Below, in pieces: positions 19,052 through 28,840 of a DNA stretch of 64,000 bases. The notes beneath the pieces were generated by a model. The model did no database searches, was not told the origin of the DNA, and saw nothing but the letters and a program-made list of their open reading frames with translations. This stretch comes from Labrenzia sp. PHM005. GTDB lineage: Bacteria; Pseudomonadota; Alphaproteobacteria; Rhizobiales; Stappiaceae. The translations under genes and the position numbers were made by a program. Positions within the stretch are counted from its first letter, which is position 1, and every line of letters starts with the position of its first letter. The stretch lies in assembly GCF_006517275.1 (NCBI RefSeq), contig NZ_CP041191.1, positions 924,501 through 988,500 of the forward strand, read 5' to 3'.

Positions 19052-19566
19052 TGAAGGTTCCCGCGCCAACAGAACGGCTGCAGTTTCGTGAGGCTAGAGA
19101 AGCAGACGCTGCGTTCTTTTTCGAATTGATGAATCAGGAAAGCTATATTCGCGGGATCGCTGATCGCGGCATTACTTCGCAGGAAAAAGCTGCGGAGCAT
19201 ATTCGTGAAAAACACACTGCAAGTTATGAAAGAAACGGCTTTGGCCTTTGGCTTGTAGAAAAAACCGGCTGTAGAACACCCATTGGCATCTCAGGGCTCG
19301 TTGATCGTGAGGGCTTTGACATTCCCGATCTTGGCTATGGATTCCTGGACGCTCATACAGCTAAGGGGTATGCGCGCGAAGCCGCTTTGAGTGTGCTGGA
19401 ATTTGCTGAAAATACTCTGAAATTGAGTGCTCTGTGCGCGATTGTGTCTCCAGATAACACCCGATCAAGTCATCTGCTGAAGATGGTTGGATTTACCTTC
19501 AGCAAACAAAACAGTTATCCGCCAACCGGCGAACCCATTGATGTATATCTCTGGAATGCACGCTAG
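19051..19566 (+). CDS. GNAT family N-acetyltransferase (RimJ/RimL-like)
   Basis: The product has 171 residues beginning at the ATG that overlaps the nth stop by one base, which suggests translational coupling. It begins with the family TERLQFREA motif, where RimJ/L proteins have T.RL.LR. The DLGYGFLDAHTAKGYAREA stretch is the acetyl-CoA pyrophosphate-binding region, with A-K-G-Y-A in place of the usual W-G-K-G-Y-A. The SPDNTRSSHLLKMVGF segment is the conserved C-terminal N..S....k.GF motif. The substrate is unknown; an N-terminal protein acetylase or a small-molecule acetylase are both possible. Confidence 0.88.
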   Translation: MKVPAPTERLQFREAREADAAFFFELMNQESYIRGIADRGITSQEKAAEHIREKHTASYERNGFGLWLVEKTGCRTPIGISGLVDREGFDIPDLGYGFLDAHTAKGYAREAALSVLEFAENTLKLSALCAIVSPDNTRSSHLLKMVGFTFSKQNSYPPTGEPIDVYLWNAR

Positions 19567-19584
19567 CAGCGCGCAATTTGCGCC

Positions 19585-20016
19585 TTACCGCTTCTTGCGC
19601 AGCCGGACGACGACGTCAACGTGAACAACTTCCATGCCTTCCGGGATTTCCGGCAGCTGGCCAATGCTCACTTCGTCGCTTGGAATATCGATCACCTCAT
19701 TTTCACCTTCGATGAAGAAGTGGTGGTGATCGGACACTTTGGTGTCGAAATAGGTCTTGGTGCCTTCAATGGCGACTTCGCGCAAAAGGCCAGCTTCCGT
19801 GAACTGGTGCAGCGTGTTGTAGACCGTTGCCAAAGACACCGGAACATCGGCCGCAACGGCTTCTTCATGCAGAAGTTCGGCAGACAGGTGCCGGTCGCCC
19901 TTTGAATAGAGCAACTCAGCCAGCGAGACCCGTTGCCGCGTTGGCCGCAAACCAGCGTCACGCAACATGTTGGTTACATCTTTCCCGGCCGTTTCGGTCA
20001 TCATCTCGATCGTCAT
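19585..20016 (-). CDS. irr: Fur-family iron response regulator Irr
   Basis: Irr is the haem-responsive regulator that controls haem synthesis and iron genes in Rhizobiales and Rhodobacterales. The 143 residues have the Fur-fold winged helix (LRPTRQRVSLAELL, VSLATVYNTLHQF) and the haem-binding HHH at 97-99 in SDHHHFF. The N-terminal GCPWHD haem regulatory motif of Bradyrhizobium Irr is absent, as in Rhizobium. The ATG at 20016 is followed by a second in-frame Met pair at residues 5-6. It diverges from fabA, an arrangement conserved in rhizobia. Confidence 0.93.
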   Translation of the reverse strand: MTIEMMTETAGKDVTNMLRDAGLRPTRQRVSLAELLYSKGDRHLSAELLHEEAVAADVPVSLATVYNTLHQFTEAGLLREVAIEGTKTYFDTKVSDHHHFFIEGENEVIDIPSDEVSIGQLPEIPEGMEVVHVDVVVRLRKKR

Positions 20017-20357
20017 TCAGATCCGGTCCAAGTCTCGTTTGCCAGCTTTCAGCGCATCCCAGCCCGCTAGAGCGCGGTTTCGCTCAAGGTAAAAACCCCG
20101 GTACTGGCCTATATCTGCCATTTCTTGCACCTAACATGCAAGTTTTAATGACAAAGCCACTTTTGGCCTTGTCGTCACAAATCATGCAGCGCAGCAATTA
20201 ATAAGTTCGAAAAACCGCAGAAAAAGGGGCAAACTTCACGCAAACGACATCTTTCGGTCATGGTTCCCCTGTGTTAGGAAGGCGCCACAATCGAAACGAA
20301 AACAAACCCATAACAAGCTCTGTTCAAAGAGACTTGCGGAAAAAAGACGGAAATTGA
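20017..20357. promoter_or_regulatory. Divergent irr/fabA promoter region
   Basis: This 341-base gap should carry the promoters of irr (minus) and of the fabA operon (plus). It has AT-rich stretches at about 20140-20220. I do not see a clean Irr (ICE) motif or a fatty-acid regulator site, nor any ORF with coding character. Confidence 0.4.
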
Positions 20358-20864
20358 ATGACCGATCGCCGCTCCAGCTACGACTACGAAGCTCTTCTCG
20401 CCTGCGGCCGCGGCGAGCTGTTTGGCCCGGGCAATGCGCAATTGCCTCTCCCGCCGATGTTGATGTTCGACCGGATTACGGAGATTTCCGAAACCGGCGG
20501 CGAATATGACAAGGGTTATGTCCGGGCAGAATTCGATATCAAGCCGGACCTGTGGTTCTTTCCGTGCCACTTTCAGGGCAATCCGATCATGCCAGGCTGT
20601 CTGGGTTTGGACGCCCTGTGGCAGCTGACTGGTTTTCATCTGGGCTGGCAGGGGCTTGAAGGCAAAGGCATGGCGCTCTCCACCGGTGAAATCAAGTTTA
20701 AAGGCATGGTCACGCCGGAAACAAAGCTCGTGGAATATGGCGTTGATTTCAAACGCGTCATGAAAGGCCGCTTGGTTCTGGGCATTGCAGACGGCTGGCT
20801 GAAAGCTGACGGCGAGCAAATCTACAAGGCAAAAGATCTGCGTGTGGGCCTGTCCACCGCATAA
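20358..20864 (+). CDS. fabA: 3-hydroxydecanoyl-ACP dehydratase/isomerase FabA
   Basis: FabA dehydrates 3-hydroxydecanoyl-ACP and isomerises the product to the cis-3 form, the branch point to unsaturated fatty acids. The 168 residues have the full hot-dog fold signature, with the catalytic His in [19 protein letters not shown] and the catalytic Asp at its end. The next genes are fabB and fabI on the same strand, an apparent operon that supplies the complete anaerobic unsaturated fatty acid route plus the enoyl reductase. Confidence 0.97.
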   Translation: MTDRRSSYDYEALLACGRGELFGPGNAQLPLPPMLMFDRITEISETGGEYDKGYVRAEFDIKPDLWFFPCHFQGNPIMPGCLGLDALWQLTGFHLGWQGLEGKGMALSTGEIKFKGMVTPETKLVEYGVDFKRVMKGRLVLGIADGWLKADGEQIYKAKDLRVGLSTA

Positions 20865-20992
20865 ATGTGCCCAACAGGGCATCAAAAAGTTCCAGCCGGC
20901 GCTCCTGAATTGGGAGGCGCCGGTTCATCCATTCTAAGGGCCGGGCCATTTGGCCAGATATCTAAAGCCCATCGAAATGTTAGGAGACCGCA

Positions 20993-22216
20993 ATGAGACG
21001 CGTTGTCGTCACCGGGATCGGAATCGTGTCATCCATCGGTTCCAATGCACAAGAAGTTCTGACAAGCCTGCGCGAAGGCAAATCCGGGATCAGCTTTGCG
21101 CCAGATTACGCCGAGCACGGCTTCCGCAGTCAGGTGCACGGCATGCCGGACGTGGATATTCCGTCGCTGATCGACAAACGTCAGCTCCGCTTCATGGGCG
21201 ATGGCGCGGCTTACAACTACATCGCCATGCAACAGGCGATTGCCGACAGCGGTTTGGAAGAAAAAGACATTTCCAATGAGCGCACCGGCTTGATCACCGG
21301 ATCGGGCGGTCCGTCCACGAAGAACCTCTTTCAAGCACATAAGATCGTCATAGAAAAAGGCTCACCGAAGCGCATGGGCCCGTTCATGGTGACCCGCGGC
21401 ATGAGCTCGACAAACTCTGCCTGCCTGGCGACACCATTCAAGATCAAGGGCATCAACTACTCCATCACGTCAGCCTGCTCGACATCCGCGCACTGCATTG
21501 GTGCTGCGACCGAACAGATCCAGTTCGGCAAGCAGGACGTGATGTTTGCTGGCGGTGGTGAAGAACTCGACTGGACCCTGTCCTGCCTGTTCGACGCCAT
21601 GGGCGCCATGTCCTCCAAATACAACGACACACCGGAAACCGCGTCCCGCGCGTATGACGCAACCCGCGACGGGTTTGTCATTGCAGGCGGCGGTGGTCTT
21701 GTTGTTCTGGAAGAACTCGAACACGCTAAGGCGCGCGGTGCAAAGATCTACGCCGAAGTCACCGGTTATGCGGCCAACTCCGACGGCTACGACATGGTGG
21801 CGCCGTCCGGTGAGGGCGGTGAGCGTTGCATGCGCCTTGCGACCTCCACTTTGGGCGACCGCAAAGTCAGCTACATCAACACCCACGGCACCTCCACGCC
21901 GGTTGGCGATGTTGGCGAAATCGAAGCGATCCGTCGTGTGTTCGGTGAAAACCAGCCGCCAGCGTCCTCCACAAAATCACTGACCGGCCACAGCCTCGGC
22001 GCAACCGGTGTTCAAGAAGCGATTTACTGCTTGCTGATGCTGCAGAATGACTTCATCACCGCGTCCGCCAATGTCAACGAGCTCGACCCGGCCCTGAAAC
22101 CGGAAGAGATCGTAACAACCCGAGTCGACAACGCCGGTCTCGACACGGTTCTGTCCAACAGCTTCGGTTTTGGCGGCACCAACGCATCGCTTGCGATGTC
22201 GCGCTACCACGGCTGA
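20993..22216 (+). CDS. fabB: 3-oxoacyl-ACP synthase I FabB
   Basis: FabB condenses malonyl-ACP with cis-3-decenoyl-ACP and other acyl chains, elongating unsaturated fatty acids. The 407-residue product has the catalytic Cys in [12 protein letters not shown] and both active-site His residues, in [11 protein letters not shown] and [12 protein letters not shown]. The end [10 protein letters not shown] is typical. A TTAGGAGACC ribosome-binding site precedes the ATG. It lies 128 bases after fabA and 10 bases before fabI. Confidence 0.97.
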   Translation: MRRVVVTGIGIVSSIGSNAQEVLTSLREGKSGISFAPDYAEHGFRSQVHGMPDVDIPSLIDKRQLRFMGDGAAYNYIAMQQAIADSGLEEKDISNERTGLITGSGGPSTKNLFQAHKIVIEKGSPKRMGPFMVTRGMSSTNSACLATPFKIKGINYSITSACSTSAHCIGAATEQIQFGKQDVMFAGGGEELDWTLSCLFDAMGAMSSKYNDTPETASRAYDATRDGFVIAGGGGLVVLEELEHAKARGAKIYAEVTGYAANSDGYDMVAPSGEGGERCMRLATSTLGDRKVSYINTHGTSTPVGDVGEIEAIRRVFGENQPPASSTKSLTGHSLGATGVQEAIYCLLMLQNDFITASANVNELDPALKPEEIVTTRVDNAGLDTVLSNSFGFGGTNASLAMSRYHG

Positions 22217-22226
22217 GGAGCACCTG

Positions 22227-23039
22227 ATGTCTAATTTGATGAAGGGCAAACGCGGCCTAATCATGGGCGTTGCCAACAATCACTCGATTGCCTGGGGCAT
22301 TGCCAAAACCCTGTCCGAACACGGCGCCGAACTTGCCTTCACCTACCAGGGTGATGCCTTTGGCAAACGCGCCAAACCATTGGCCGACTCCGTCGGCTCG
22401 GACATTCTGCTGCCATGTGATGTTGAGGACATTGACTCGGTCGATGCGGTCTTCAACACCTTGAAGGAAAAGTGGGGCACCATCGATTTCCTGGTGCACG
22501 CTATCGGCTTTTCCGACAAGAACGAACTTGCCGGCAAATACGCTGACACCTCCCGGGAGAACTTCTCCCGCACCATGGTGATTTCCTGTTTCTCCTTTAC
22601 CGAAATCACCAAACGCGCAGCTGAACTGATGCCCAATGGCGGATCAATCATCACCTTGACGTATGGCGGATCGACCAAAGTGATGCCGAACTACAATGTC
22701 ATGGGTGTCGCAAAAGCGGCTCTGGAATCATCGGTCCGCTACTTGGCCGCCGACTATGGTTCTCAAAACATCCGTGTCAATGCGATCTCCGCAGGACCGG
22801 TCCGCACGCTGGCCGGTTCAGGTGTGTCCGATGCGCGGTTGATGTTCAACTTCCAGAAGCGCAATTCTCCGCTCCACCGGACTGTTTCGCTCGAAGAAAT
22901 CGGTGGCACAGGGCTTTACCTTCTGTCGGAGCTTTCCGGCGGTGTGACCGGCGAAGTGCATTTCGTCGACAGCGGCTACAACATCATGTCCATGCCACAG
23001 CTTGAAGAGCTGAAAGCGCAAGAAACCAGCGCGGATTGA
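22227..23039 (+). CDS. fabI: Enoyl-ACP reductase FabI
   Basis: FabI carries out the NADH-dependent last step of each fatty acid elongation cycle and is the target of triclosan-type inhibitors. The 270-residue SDR-type protein has the FabI nucleotide motif GVANNHSIAWGIA and the atypical Y-x6-Y-x6-K pattern (TYGGSTKVMPNYNVMGVAKAA). The ATG at 22227 follows a GAGGAG site and starts MSNLMKGKRGLIMG. The frame is open further upstream into fabB, but that has no family support. A strong terminator closes the fabA-fabB-fabI unit. Confidence 0.96.
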   Translation: MSNLMKGKRGLIMGVANNHSIAWGIAKTLSEHGAELAFTYQGDAFGKRAKPLADSVGSDILLPCDVEDIDSVDAVFNTLKEKWGTIDFLVHAIGFSDKNELAGKYADTSRENFSRTMVISCFSFTEITKRAAELMPNGGSIITLTYGGSTKVMPNYNVMGVAKAALESSVRYLAADYGSQNIRVNAISAGPVRTLAGSGVSDARLMFNFQKRNSPLHRTVSLEEIGGTGLYLLSELSGGVTGEVHFVDSGYNIMSMPQLEELKAQETSAD

Positions 23040-23062
23040 TTTGGAACTTGCCTAGAAACAAC

Positions 23063-23089
23063 AAAGGCGGCCGATTGGCCGCCTTTTTT
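23063..23089 (+). terminator. Terminator of the fab operon
   Basis: A perfect 10-base stem AAAGGCGGCC/GGCCGCCTTT with a GATT loop is followed by a T run, starting 24 bases after the fabI stop. Confidence 0.92.
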
Positions 23090-23104
23090 ATTGCTCGATT
23101 GTGA

Positions 23105-23644
23105 TCAATCCTCGATCAGTTCGTCTGGATAGACACCGAACAACCTCGTCTGATCGAGCCAACCGTTGAACTCTTCACCGCTGACCCGGCACCAGCCGCC
23201 AGCGCATTCGCCGACGGTTGCCAGAACAAACGGCTCCAATTCCGCTACAATGTCCGCATCGGATTTGGACCGAACCCGAAGCGGCGTCCGGTTGTCCTTT
23301 TCCCAAGGGGTGACCAAAGCGGTCCGCCGGCCGGACAGGAGTGAGTGGAACACCCAGCCTTGTTTGCCTTCCCAATCGCGGATCCGGCGCCAGTTTTCAA
23401 ATTCCTGGATGATTTCCACCGGAAGGCCCGACTGAACGAACGTCCAGGCAATGTCATGTTCGCGCGATGGGCCGAGCCGGACATTGACCCGATCCGATTT
23501 CAGACTGACGAACCGGGGAACCGGAAGCCCGGAGGCACCTGTCGTCGTGCCCTGCGCGAAGGCTTGCGACTGAAAAATTGTCGCACCAAAAACTACCAGC
23601 CCCAGGAAAAGCAATGAGTACGCGGTCGGGATTGAACGGGCCAT
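23105..23644 (-). CDS. Exported SH3-domain protein
   Basis: The product has 179 residues with an N-terminal signal sequence (hydrophobic about 8-24, AFAQG cleavage near residue 31). Two bacterial SH3-like repeats follow. The first (about 45-110) has VNVRLGPSREHDIAWTF and GWVFHSLLSGRR. The second (about 115-170) has PLRVRSKSDADIVAEL and GWCRVSG.EFNGWLDQ. Such SH3b proteins act in the periplasm, often at peptidoglycan, but the role here is unknown. It converges with fabI, the terminator lying between them. Confidence 0.88.
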   Translation of the reverse strand: MARSIPTAYSLLFLGLVVFGATIFQSQAFAQGTTTGASGLPVPRFVSLKSDRVNVRLGPSREHDIAWTFVQSGLPVEIIQEFENWRRIRDWEGKQGWVFHSLLSGRRTALVTPWEKDNRTPLRVRSKSDADIVAELEPFVLATVGECAGGWCRVSGEEFNGWLDQTRLFGVYPDELIED

Positions 23645-23891
23645 ATTATCGGTAAGTCCAATTGTTATCGGGCATCTGTTTAAGGCACACCTCTACAGAA
23701 AAGTGAACGCGAAAACCAGCTCGGCGAATTCAGCTCATCTGTTTGGCTGAGGATTACGCCATCTCCCTTGTTTCTGACGGATCATCTGTTATGGAAAAGG
23801 GAGTGGTGTCATCCGCTTGCGCCTCGCGCAGCGTCAAGGTGAATCCGTTGGGGTTAAGGATTCCTCAACGTAGCCCGAAAGGCAGTTAAGT

Positions 23892-24878
23892 ATGGCGAAA
23901 AAGAAGCCTGTCGTCGTTGTGACCCGGAAACTTCCGGATGTGGTCGAAACCCGGATGCGCGAACTTTTTGAAACGCGCCTCAATGAAAATGACAGGCCCT
24001 TTAGTCAGGCCGAGCTGGTCGAAGCCGTCAGAACAGCGGATGTGCTGGTCCCGACGGTGACAGACCGGATCGATTCCTCGGTCCTGTCGCAGGCTGGTGA
24101 AAATCTCAAGCTGATCGCCAACTTCGGTAATGGTGTCGACAACATCGATGTGGTGACGGCCAACAACCGGGGCATCAATGTCACCAACACCCCAGGTGTT
24201 TTGACCGAAGACACCGCCGACATGACCATGGCGCTGATGCTGGCCGTGCCGCGGCGCCTGTCTGCTGGGATCCACGCGCTGGAAAGCGGCGACTGGGCTG
24301 GCTGGTCCCCAACATGGATGCTGGGTCACCGGATCTGGGGCAAACGCCTTGGCATCATCGGCATGGGACGGATCGGTCAGGCGGTCGCCCGGCGCGCCAA
24401 AGCCTTCGGCATGTCGATCCACTATCACAACCGCCGCCGTGTTCCTGCAGAGATCGAAGAAGAACTCGAAGCTACTTATTGGGAAAGTCTCGATCAGATG
24501 CTGGCCCGCATGGATGTGGTGTCTGTGCACTGCCCGCACACGCCAGGCACGTTCCATCTTTTGTCCGCACGGCGCCTAAAGCTGCTCAAGCAGGACGCCT
24601 ATGTGGTCAACACTGCCCGCGGCGAAGTCATCGATGAAAACGCCTTGATCCGTATGCTGGAAGCCGGTGAGCTGGCAGGTGCAGGTCTTGACGTGTTCGA
24701 GCACGAGCCGGCGGTCAATCCAAAGCTCGTGAAACTCGATAATGTTGTCCTGCTGCCGCACATGGGTTCAGCCACAATTGAAGGCCGGATCGAGATGGGC
24801 GAAAAAGTCATCATCAACATCAAGACCTTCATGGACGGCCACCGCCCGCCGGACCGCGTCTTGCCGTCGATGCTGTGA
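23892..24878 (+). CDS. D-isomer-specific 2-hydroxyacid dehydrogenase (glyoxylate/hydroxypyruvate reductase-like)
   Basis: This NAD(P)H-dependent cytosolic dehydrogenase has 328 residues. The nucleotide loop is GIIGMGRIGQAVARRAKAFG. Catalytic residues are visible as Arg in NTARGEVIDE, Glu in DVFEHEP and His in LLPHMGSAT. The N-terminal substrate domain has ANFGNGVDNID. The sequence pattern is closest to the GyaR glyoxylate reductase group of alphaproteobacteria, but hydroxypyruvate or another 2-oxoacid is equally possible. It stands alone, with a 247-base upstream region and a strong terminator. Confidence 0.9.
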   Translation: MAKKKPVVVVTRKLPDVVETRMRELFETRLNENDRPFSQAELVEAVRTADVLVPTVTDRIDSSVLSQAGENLKLIANFGNGVDNIDVVTANNRGINVTNTPGVLTEDTADMTMALMLAVPRRLSAGIHALESGDWAGWSPTWMLGHRIWGKRLGIIGMGRIGQAVARRAKAFGMSIHYHNRRRVPAEIEEELEATYWESLDQMLARMDVVSVHCPHTPGTFHLLSARRLKLLKQDAYVVNTARGEVIDENALIRMLEAGELAGAGLDVFEHEPAVNPKLVKLDNVVLLPHMGSATIEGRIEMGEKVIINIKTFMDGHRPPDRVLPSML

Positions 24879-24910
24879 GGCTCCGGCAATTCAGTGACTG
24901 CAAGTTCCGA

Positions 24911-24935
24911 CCCCGGCCCAGCGCCGGGGTTTTTT
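24911..24935 (+). terminator. Terminator of the 2-hydroxyacid dehydrogenase gene
   Basis: A CCCCGGC/GCCGGGG stem with a CCAGC loop is followed by six T, starting 33 bases after the stop codon. Confidence 0.9.
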
Positions 24936-24969
24936 GTTTGAGACTTGCGTCATTTACTCTGAAATTATG

Positions 24970-25094
24970 CCGGTCAAGCGAAGCGCGAACCGGTACCCAC
25001 TCGTTTGCAGAGCTTTGAAAGGTATTACAAATTCTTTATGCAAACGGGTATGGGAGTAGATCTTGGATCTCCCTTTGGTCGGCCAGGACGACAA
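24970..25094. repeat. Dispersed palindromic intergenic element, copy 2
   Basis: The element shares ACCCACTCGTTTGCAGAGC (24995-25013) and GAGTAGATC (25054-25062) with copy 1 at the same spacing. An internal TGCAAAC near 25040 pairs with the GTTTGCA of the first block. Its outer ends are decayed compared with the GTCATCCC/GGGATGAC ends of copy 1. It lies between a terminator and the dnaQ stop. Confidence 0.6.
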
Positions 25095-25108
25095 CAAGGC
25101 AGCAATAC

Positions 25109-25828
25109 TCAACCGCCGTATTTCTTCCAAAGCGCGCTGTCGCCCATGCCTTCGATGAAGGCTTGATGGGCAGCAAATTCATCACCCTTCAAAAGAGCTG
25201 CCAACGGCGCCGGACGTGGCCGGGCGTTGAAGGACCCGAGTTCTCCGGGTTCACTGGCGCCTTCAGCACTTGCTGACAAGACGTCTTCTTCATCCGGATC
25301 GAGGATCAAGGCCCGCTGTTTGCCGCCGATCATCTCCAAATAGACTTCGGCGAGAATTTCCGCGTCGAGCAATGCGCCGTGTTTGACGCGCTTGGAGTTG
25401 TCGATTCCATACCGCGAGCAGAGCGCGTCAAGGGAGTTAGGGCCAGTGGGGTGTTTGCGGCGGGCTATTTCCAGAGTGTCGATCACCTGGGTATTTGGAA
25501 TACTCCGCCGGCCGCAGCGTTCCAGCTCAAAGTTTATGAAGCCCATATCGAAGGCTGCATTGTGGATCACCAGCGTCCCATCGCCGACGAATTCCAGAAA
25601 TTCATCGGCAACTTGCTCAAACAGCGGTTTGTCGGACAAGAACTCTGCTGAAAGACCGTGGACCCGGAAGGCTTCTTCCGGCATATCCCGCTGGGGGTTA
25701 ATATAGACATGATAGACGTTTCCGGTCGGAACGTGATTGATCAGTTCCACACCGCCGATCTCAACCAGCCGGTCACCGGTCCGCGGATTCAGACCCGTGG
25801 TTTCCGTATCGAAAGATATTTCACGCAT
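25109..25828 (-). CDS. dnaQ: DNA polymerase III epsilon subunit (proofreading exonuclease)
   Basis: DnaQ is the 3'-5' proofreading exonuclease of the replicative polymerase. The 239-residue product has the DEDDh motifs: DTETTG at the start, HNAAFDMGF in the middle and HGALLDAEILAEVY near residue 165. A C-terminal tail (about 185-235) should bind the alpha subunit. The ATG at 25828 (MREISFDTET) follows AGGCGGC and matches the family start; the open frame extends 14 codons further without support. It is the last gene of a run of five on this strand leading away from the presumed origin. Confidence 0.95.
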   Translation of the reverse strand: MREISFDTETTGLNPRTGDRLVEIGGVELINHVPTGNVYHVYINPQRDMPEEAFRVHGLSAEFLSDKPLFEQVADEFLEFVGDGTLVIHNAAFDMGFINFELERCGRRSIPNTQVIDTLEIARRKHPTGPNSLDALCSRYGIDNSKRVKHGALLDAEILAEVYLEMIGGKQRALILDPDEEDVLSASAEGASEPGELGSFNARPRPAPLAALLKGDEFAAHQAFIEGMGDSALWKKYGG

Positions 25829-25939
25829 TTTGCCGCCTATGTGCCTCTCATCCCATCTGCGCAAGCCCATGGCAGTTCCGCAAGATCAGCTAAGGGTTTT
25901 CCCCGGTCTTCAGCGATTTCCGGTCAAAACACCAACTTA

Positions 25940-26527
25940 TCAGCCGATGTCAGTGACAGCTTTCAAAATGGTTTCGACGGACCGGCGGGCGGACTCCATT
26001 CCCAATCCGGTGTCGATTAGAAAATCCGCCCTGCGGCGTTTTTCTGCATCCGGCATTTGCTTGGCCAAGATCGCATTGAAACGTTCTTCGGTCATGCCGG
26101 GCCGGGCCAGCACCCGCTCTCTTTGAACGTCCGGATCCGCGGTCACGACGACAGATCTGGCTACGCGTTCGTCACCGTTCGTTTCGAACAACAAAGGAAT
26201 GTCTAGAACAACAACAGCGTGGCCTTTGGCACGCGCCTTATCCAGGAATTTGATTTCTTCTTCGCGAACCAGCGGGTGAACGATTTTTTCAAGCCGTTTC
26301 ATTGCGTCCGGTTTTCCCAGCACATGCGGCGAGAGCAGAGATCGATCGACGACACCATCAACGACCGTGCCCGGGAAGGCGGCTTCAATCAGCGGTGCAG
26401 CGCGGCCGGAATAAAGTGCATGCACGGTGGCATCAGAATCGTGGACAGGCACTCCGCATTCGGAGAACATTTTGGCCGTTGTCGATTTGCCCATGCCGAT
26501 TGAGCCGGTGAGGCCAAGTATGATCAC
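25940..26527 (-). CDS. coaE: Dephospho-CoA kinase
   Basis: CoaE phosphorylates the ribose 3'-hydroxyl of dephospho-CoA, the last step of coenzyme A synthesis. Its 195 residues begin with the P-loop [23 protein letters not shown] follows, with the conserved DAD-like triad region, then the LDIPLLFE motif. The start overlaps the aroE stop by four bases (ATGA-type overlap), which indicates an aroE-coaE operon with translational coupling. Confidence 0.95.
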   Translation of the reverse strand: MIILGLTGSIGMGKSTTAKMFSECGVPVHDSDATVHALYSGRAAPLIEAAFPGTVVDGVVDRSLLSPHVLGKPDAMKRLEKIVHPLVREEEIKFLDKARAKGHAVVVLDIPLLFETNGDERVARSVVVTADPDVQRERVLARPGMTEERFNAILAKQMPDAEKRRRADFLIDTGLGMESARRSVETILKAVTDIG

Positions 26528-27372
26528 ACCTTAACTCCCAAGTCTTCCAGCACCAAGGCCCTTAAGCCATCGTCAACTTCAGGCCGGACGCCAAACCAGC
26601 ATTCAAACCCAGGCACAGCCTGATGGAGCAACATGCCAAGGCCATCAACTGTCGGGTTGCCGCGGCTGGCTGCCTGTTTCAATAAATCGGTTTCGAGAGG
26701 CACATAGACGATATCTGTCACAAGAGCTGATTTCGGCAGCGGATCGAGATTGATCTCCAAAGGCGCTTTGCCCGCCATTCCGAGAGCTGTCGTGTTTACA
26801 AGAAGATCCGCGTCTTCCAGAAGTGTCCCCAGTTTATCCCAAGGATGTGCTTTCGTTTTTGAACCAAATTGATCTTCAAGAACCTTGGCCTTTTCAAAGG
26901 TCCGGTTGACGATATGCACGGCTGTGATTCCACGGGATAACAACGCCCAGATGATCGCACGGGCGGCACCGCCAGCTCCCAAAACCACTGCCGTTCTGCT
27001 TTCAGAATCCCATCCAGGGGCAAGTTGATCGAGGTTTCCCAAAAACCCCAGACCATCAGTATTGGCGCCGCATAAAGCTCCGGTTTCATCGAGCCAGAGT
27101 GTATTAGCCGCGCCCATCGCCTTTGCTGCTTCGTCCAGATGATCACACGCCGCGAATGCCACTTCTTTGTGCGGGACCGTCACATTGGCCCCAACCAGGC
27201 CGGATGTTTTAAAGTCATTGAAAAAGGTTTTCGCTTCCTCCGGCGGCACGGCGACCCGGCCATACGCGCCGTCAAGGCCGTGTTTCTTCAGCCAATAGCC
27301 ATGAACCAGTGGTGAGCGGGATTGATCGACCGGAAATCCGGTGATGGCTGCTTTTCTTTTTTGACTGCTCAT
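26524..27372 (-). CDS. aroE: Shikimate dehydrogenase
   Basis: AroE reduces 3-dehydroshikimate with NADPH in the chorismate pathway. The 282-residue product has the substrate motif [11 protein letters not shown], the NVTVPHK segment with its catalytic Lys, NTDGLGFLG with the catalytic Asp, and GAGGAARA with NRTFEKA as the nucleotide site. Its start overlaps the maf stop by four bases and its stop overlaps the coaE start by four. Confidence 0.95.
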   Translation of the reverse strand: MSSQKRKAAITGFPVDQSRSPLVHGYWLKKHGLDGAYGRVAVPPEEAKTFFNDFKTSGLVGANVTVPHKEVAFAACDHLDEAAKAMGAANTLWLDETGALCGANTDGLGFLGNLDQLAPGWDSESRTAVVLGAGGAARAIIWALLSRGITAVHIVNRTFEKAKVLEDQFGSKTKAHPWDKLGTLLEDADLLVNTTALGMAGKAPLEINLDPLPKSALVTDIVYVPLETDLLKQAASRGNPTVDGLGMLLHQAVPGFECWFGVRPEVDDGLRALVLEDLGVKV

Positions 27373-27962
27373 GCCTCGATCTCTCCGAGCTCGCGCAGCT
27401 GTCCCAAGAGCGGAAGCATTGGCAAACCGAGGATGGTGAAATAGTCCCCGTCAATCTTTTCAAAGAGTTGCAGGCCAAGGCTTTCCAGTTGGTAGGCACC
27501 GACACTCGACAGCACAACATCACCGGCGGCGGCCAGGTAGTGCCCAACAAATTGAGGGGTGAGCGTTCGCATGGTCAGGCGCGCAGTGGACACATGCCGC
27601 CAGATGGCTTCGCCGTCCTTAGAAATCACAACAGCTGACAGAAGCTCATGGGTTTTGCCCGAAAACGCCAAAAGCTGGCGGCGGGCTTCTTCCATGTCGT
27701 CCGGTTTGGTCCGGCGCTCGCCTTCAAAAGCAAGGATCTGATCCGCTCCAATAACCAGATCTCCCGGCCGGCGGGCGCTGACGTCATTTGCTTTGGCTTC
27801 GGCCAAAACACTTGCCAGGTCTTCCGGCGGAAATCCGGCTTGCAACAAAGGCTCTTCAACAGCCCGTTCATCGACATCAGCCGGGTCCACGTCGATTGCG
27901 AGACCGGCGTTTTTCATAAGTTCTGCGCGGATCTTGCTGCCGCTTGCCAAAACCAGTGCCAT
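27369..27962 (-). CDS. maf: Maf family nucleotide pyrophosphatase
   Basis: Maf/YhdE/YceF proteins hydrolyse non-canonical or UTP/dTTP nucleoside triphosphates. The 197-residue protein begins with [12 protein letters not shown], a variant of the usual LAS.SPRR.ELL: Lys-Ile stands where Pro-Arg is common, as in the YceF-like branch. [12 protein letters not shown] is the catalytic D-Q segment. The neighbour upstream is the PPDK regulator, 23 bases away, and the downstream aroE overlaps by four bases. The maf-aroE-coaE-dnaQ order is conserved next to the origin in many alphaproteobacteria. Confidence 0.92.
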   Translation of the reverse strand: MALVLASGSKIRAELMKNAGLAIDVDPADVDERAVEEPLLQAGFPPEDLASVLAEAKANDVSARRPGDLVIGADQILAFEGERRTKPDDMEEARRQLLAFSGKTHELLSAVVISKDGEAIWRHVSTARLTMRTLTPQFVGHYLAAAGDVVLSSVGAYQLESLGLQLFEKIDGDYFTILGLPMLPLLGQLRELGEIEA

Positions 27963-27985
27963 AAATTCCTCTTGAACTGAAAGGC

Positions 27986-28840
27986 TTACTGTTGCTCTGC
28001 AACCCCGTTTTCGCGGGCTGTTTTATAATCTTTGAACAAGGTCATGATCTCGGCGGCTGTTTCTTCAACAGAGCGCCGGCTGACATCAATCAACGGCCAC
28101 TGGTGTTCAGAACACAGACGCCGGGTCATATTGATCTCCTGGGAGATTTCCTTTCGATCGACATATTGATCGTTATAACCTTCTGAATTCAAAGACAAAA
28201 CTCTATTTCTGCGAATTTGTTGGATCCGTTCTGCCGAAGCGATCAGGCCGACCACCATCGGATTTTTCAAGGATTTGACATTGTCCGGTAAGGGAATGCC
28301 GGGCACCAGAGGTACATTTGCAGCCTTGATCCCCCGATTGGCGAGATAGATGCAGGTCGGTGTCTTTGAGGTTCGCGAAATACCGAGCAGAACAATGTCA
28401 GCCGATTCCAAATCATCCCAAATCTGACCATCGTCATGCATCATGGTGTAGTTGAGAGCTTCCATGCGGCTAAAATACTCCGCATCCATCGCATGCTGGC
28501 CACCAATCCGATGTGTTTGCGTGACATTCAGATAGGACTGAAATACCGCAAACACCGGATCGAGAATGTTGACGAAGGGTGTTCCCAATTCGCGGCATTT
28601 TTGCTCAAGGCGGTGTGCAATCTCTTCATCGACCAGCGTATAGAGCACTATTCCCGGCGCTTTCTCGATTTCGCTGATCACCCTGTCCAACTGCTTGTGC
28701 GACCGCACTAGCGGATAAACGTGTTCGATTTCCTGGACATTTTCGTATTGAACCGTTGCCGCGCGGGCCACTGTCATCAATGTTTCACCGGTAGAATCTG
28801 AGACAAGATGCAAATGAAAATAGTGTCTCGTCTTATTCAC
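27986..28840 (-). CDS. Pyruvate, phosphate dikinase regulatory protein (kinase/phosphorylase, DUF299)
   Basis: This bifunctional ADP-dependent kinase and Pi-dependent pyrophosphorylase controls PPDK or PEP synthase by threonine phosphorylation. The 284 residues begin with the family motif [14 protein letters not shown] and carry the nucleotide loop [10 protein letters not shown] at about 154-163. The C-terminal [29 protein letters not shown] is also typical but is noted here only by position, about 238-266. It is the first gene left of the presumed origin and points away from it. Confidence 0.92.
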   Translation of the reverse strand: MNKTRHYFHLHLVSDSTGETLMTVARAATVQYENVQEIEHVYPLVRSHKQLDRVISEIEKAPGIVLYTLVDEEIAHRLEQKCRELGTPFVNILDPVFAVFQSYLNVTQTHRIGGQHAMDAEYFSRMEALNYTMMHDDGQIWDDLESADIVLLGISRTSKTPTCIYLANRGIKAANVPLVPGIPLPDNVKSLKNPMVVGLIASAERIQQIRRNRVLSLNSEGYNDQYVDRKEISQEINMTRRLCSEHQWPLIDVSRRSVEETAAEIMTLFKDYKTARENGVAEQQ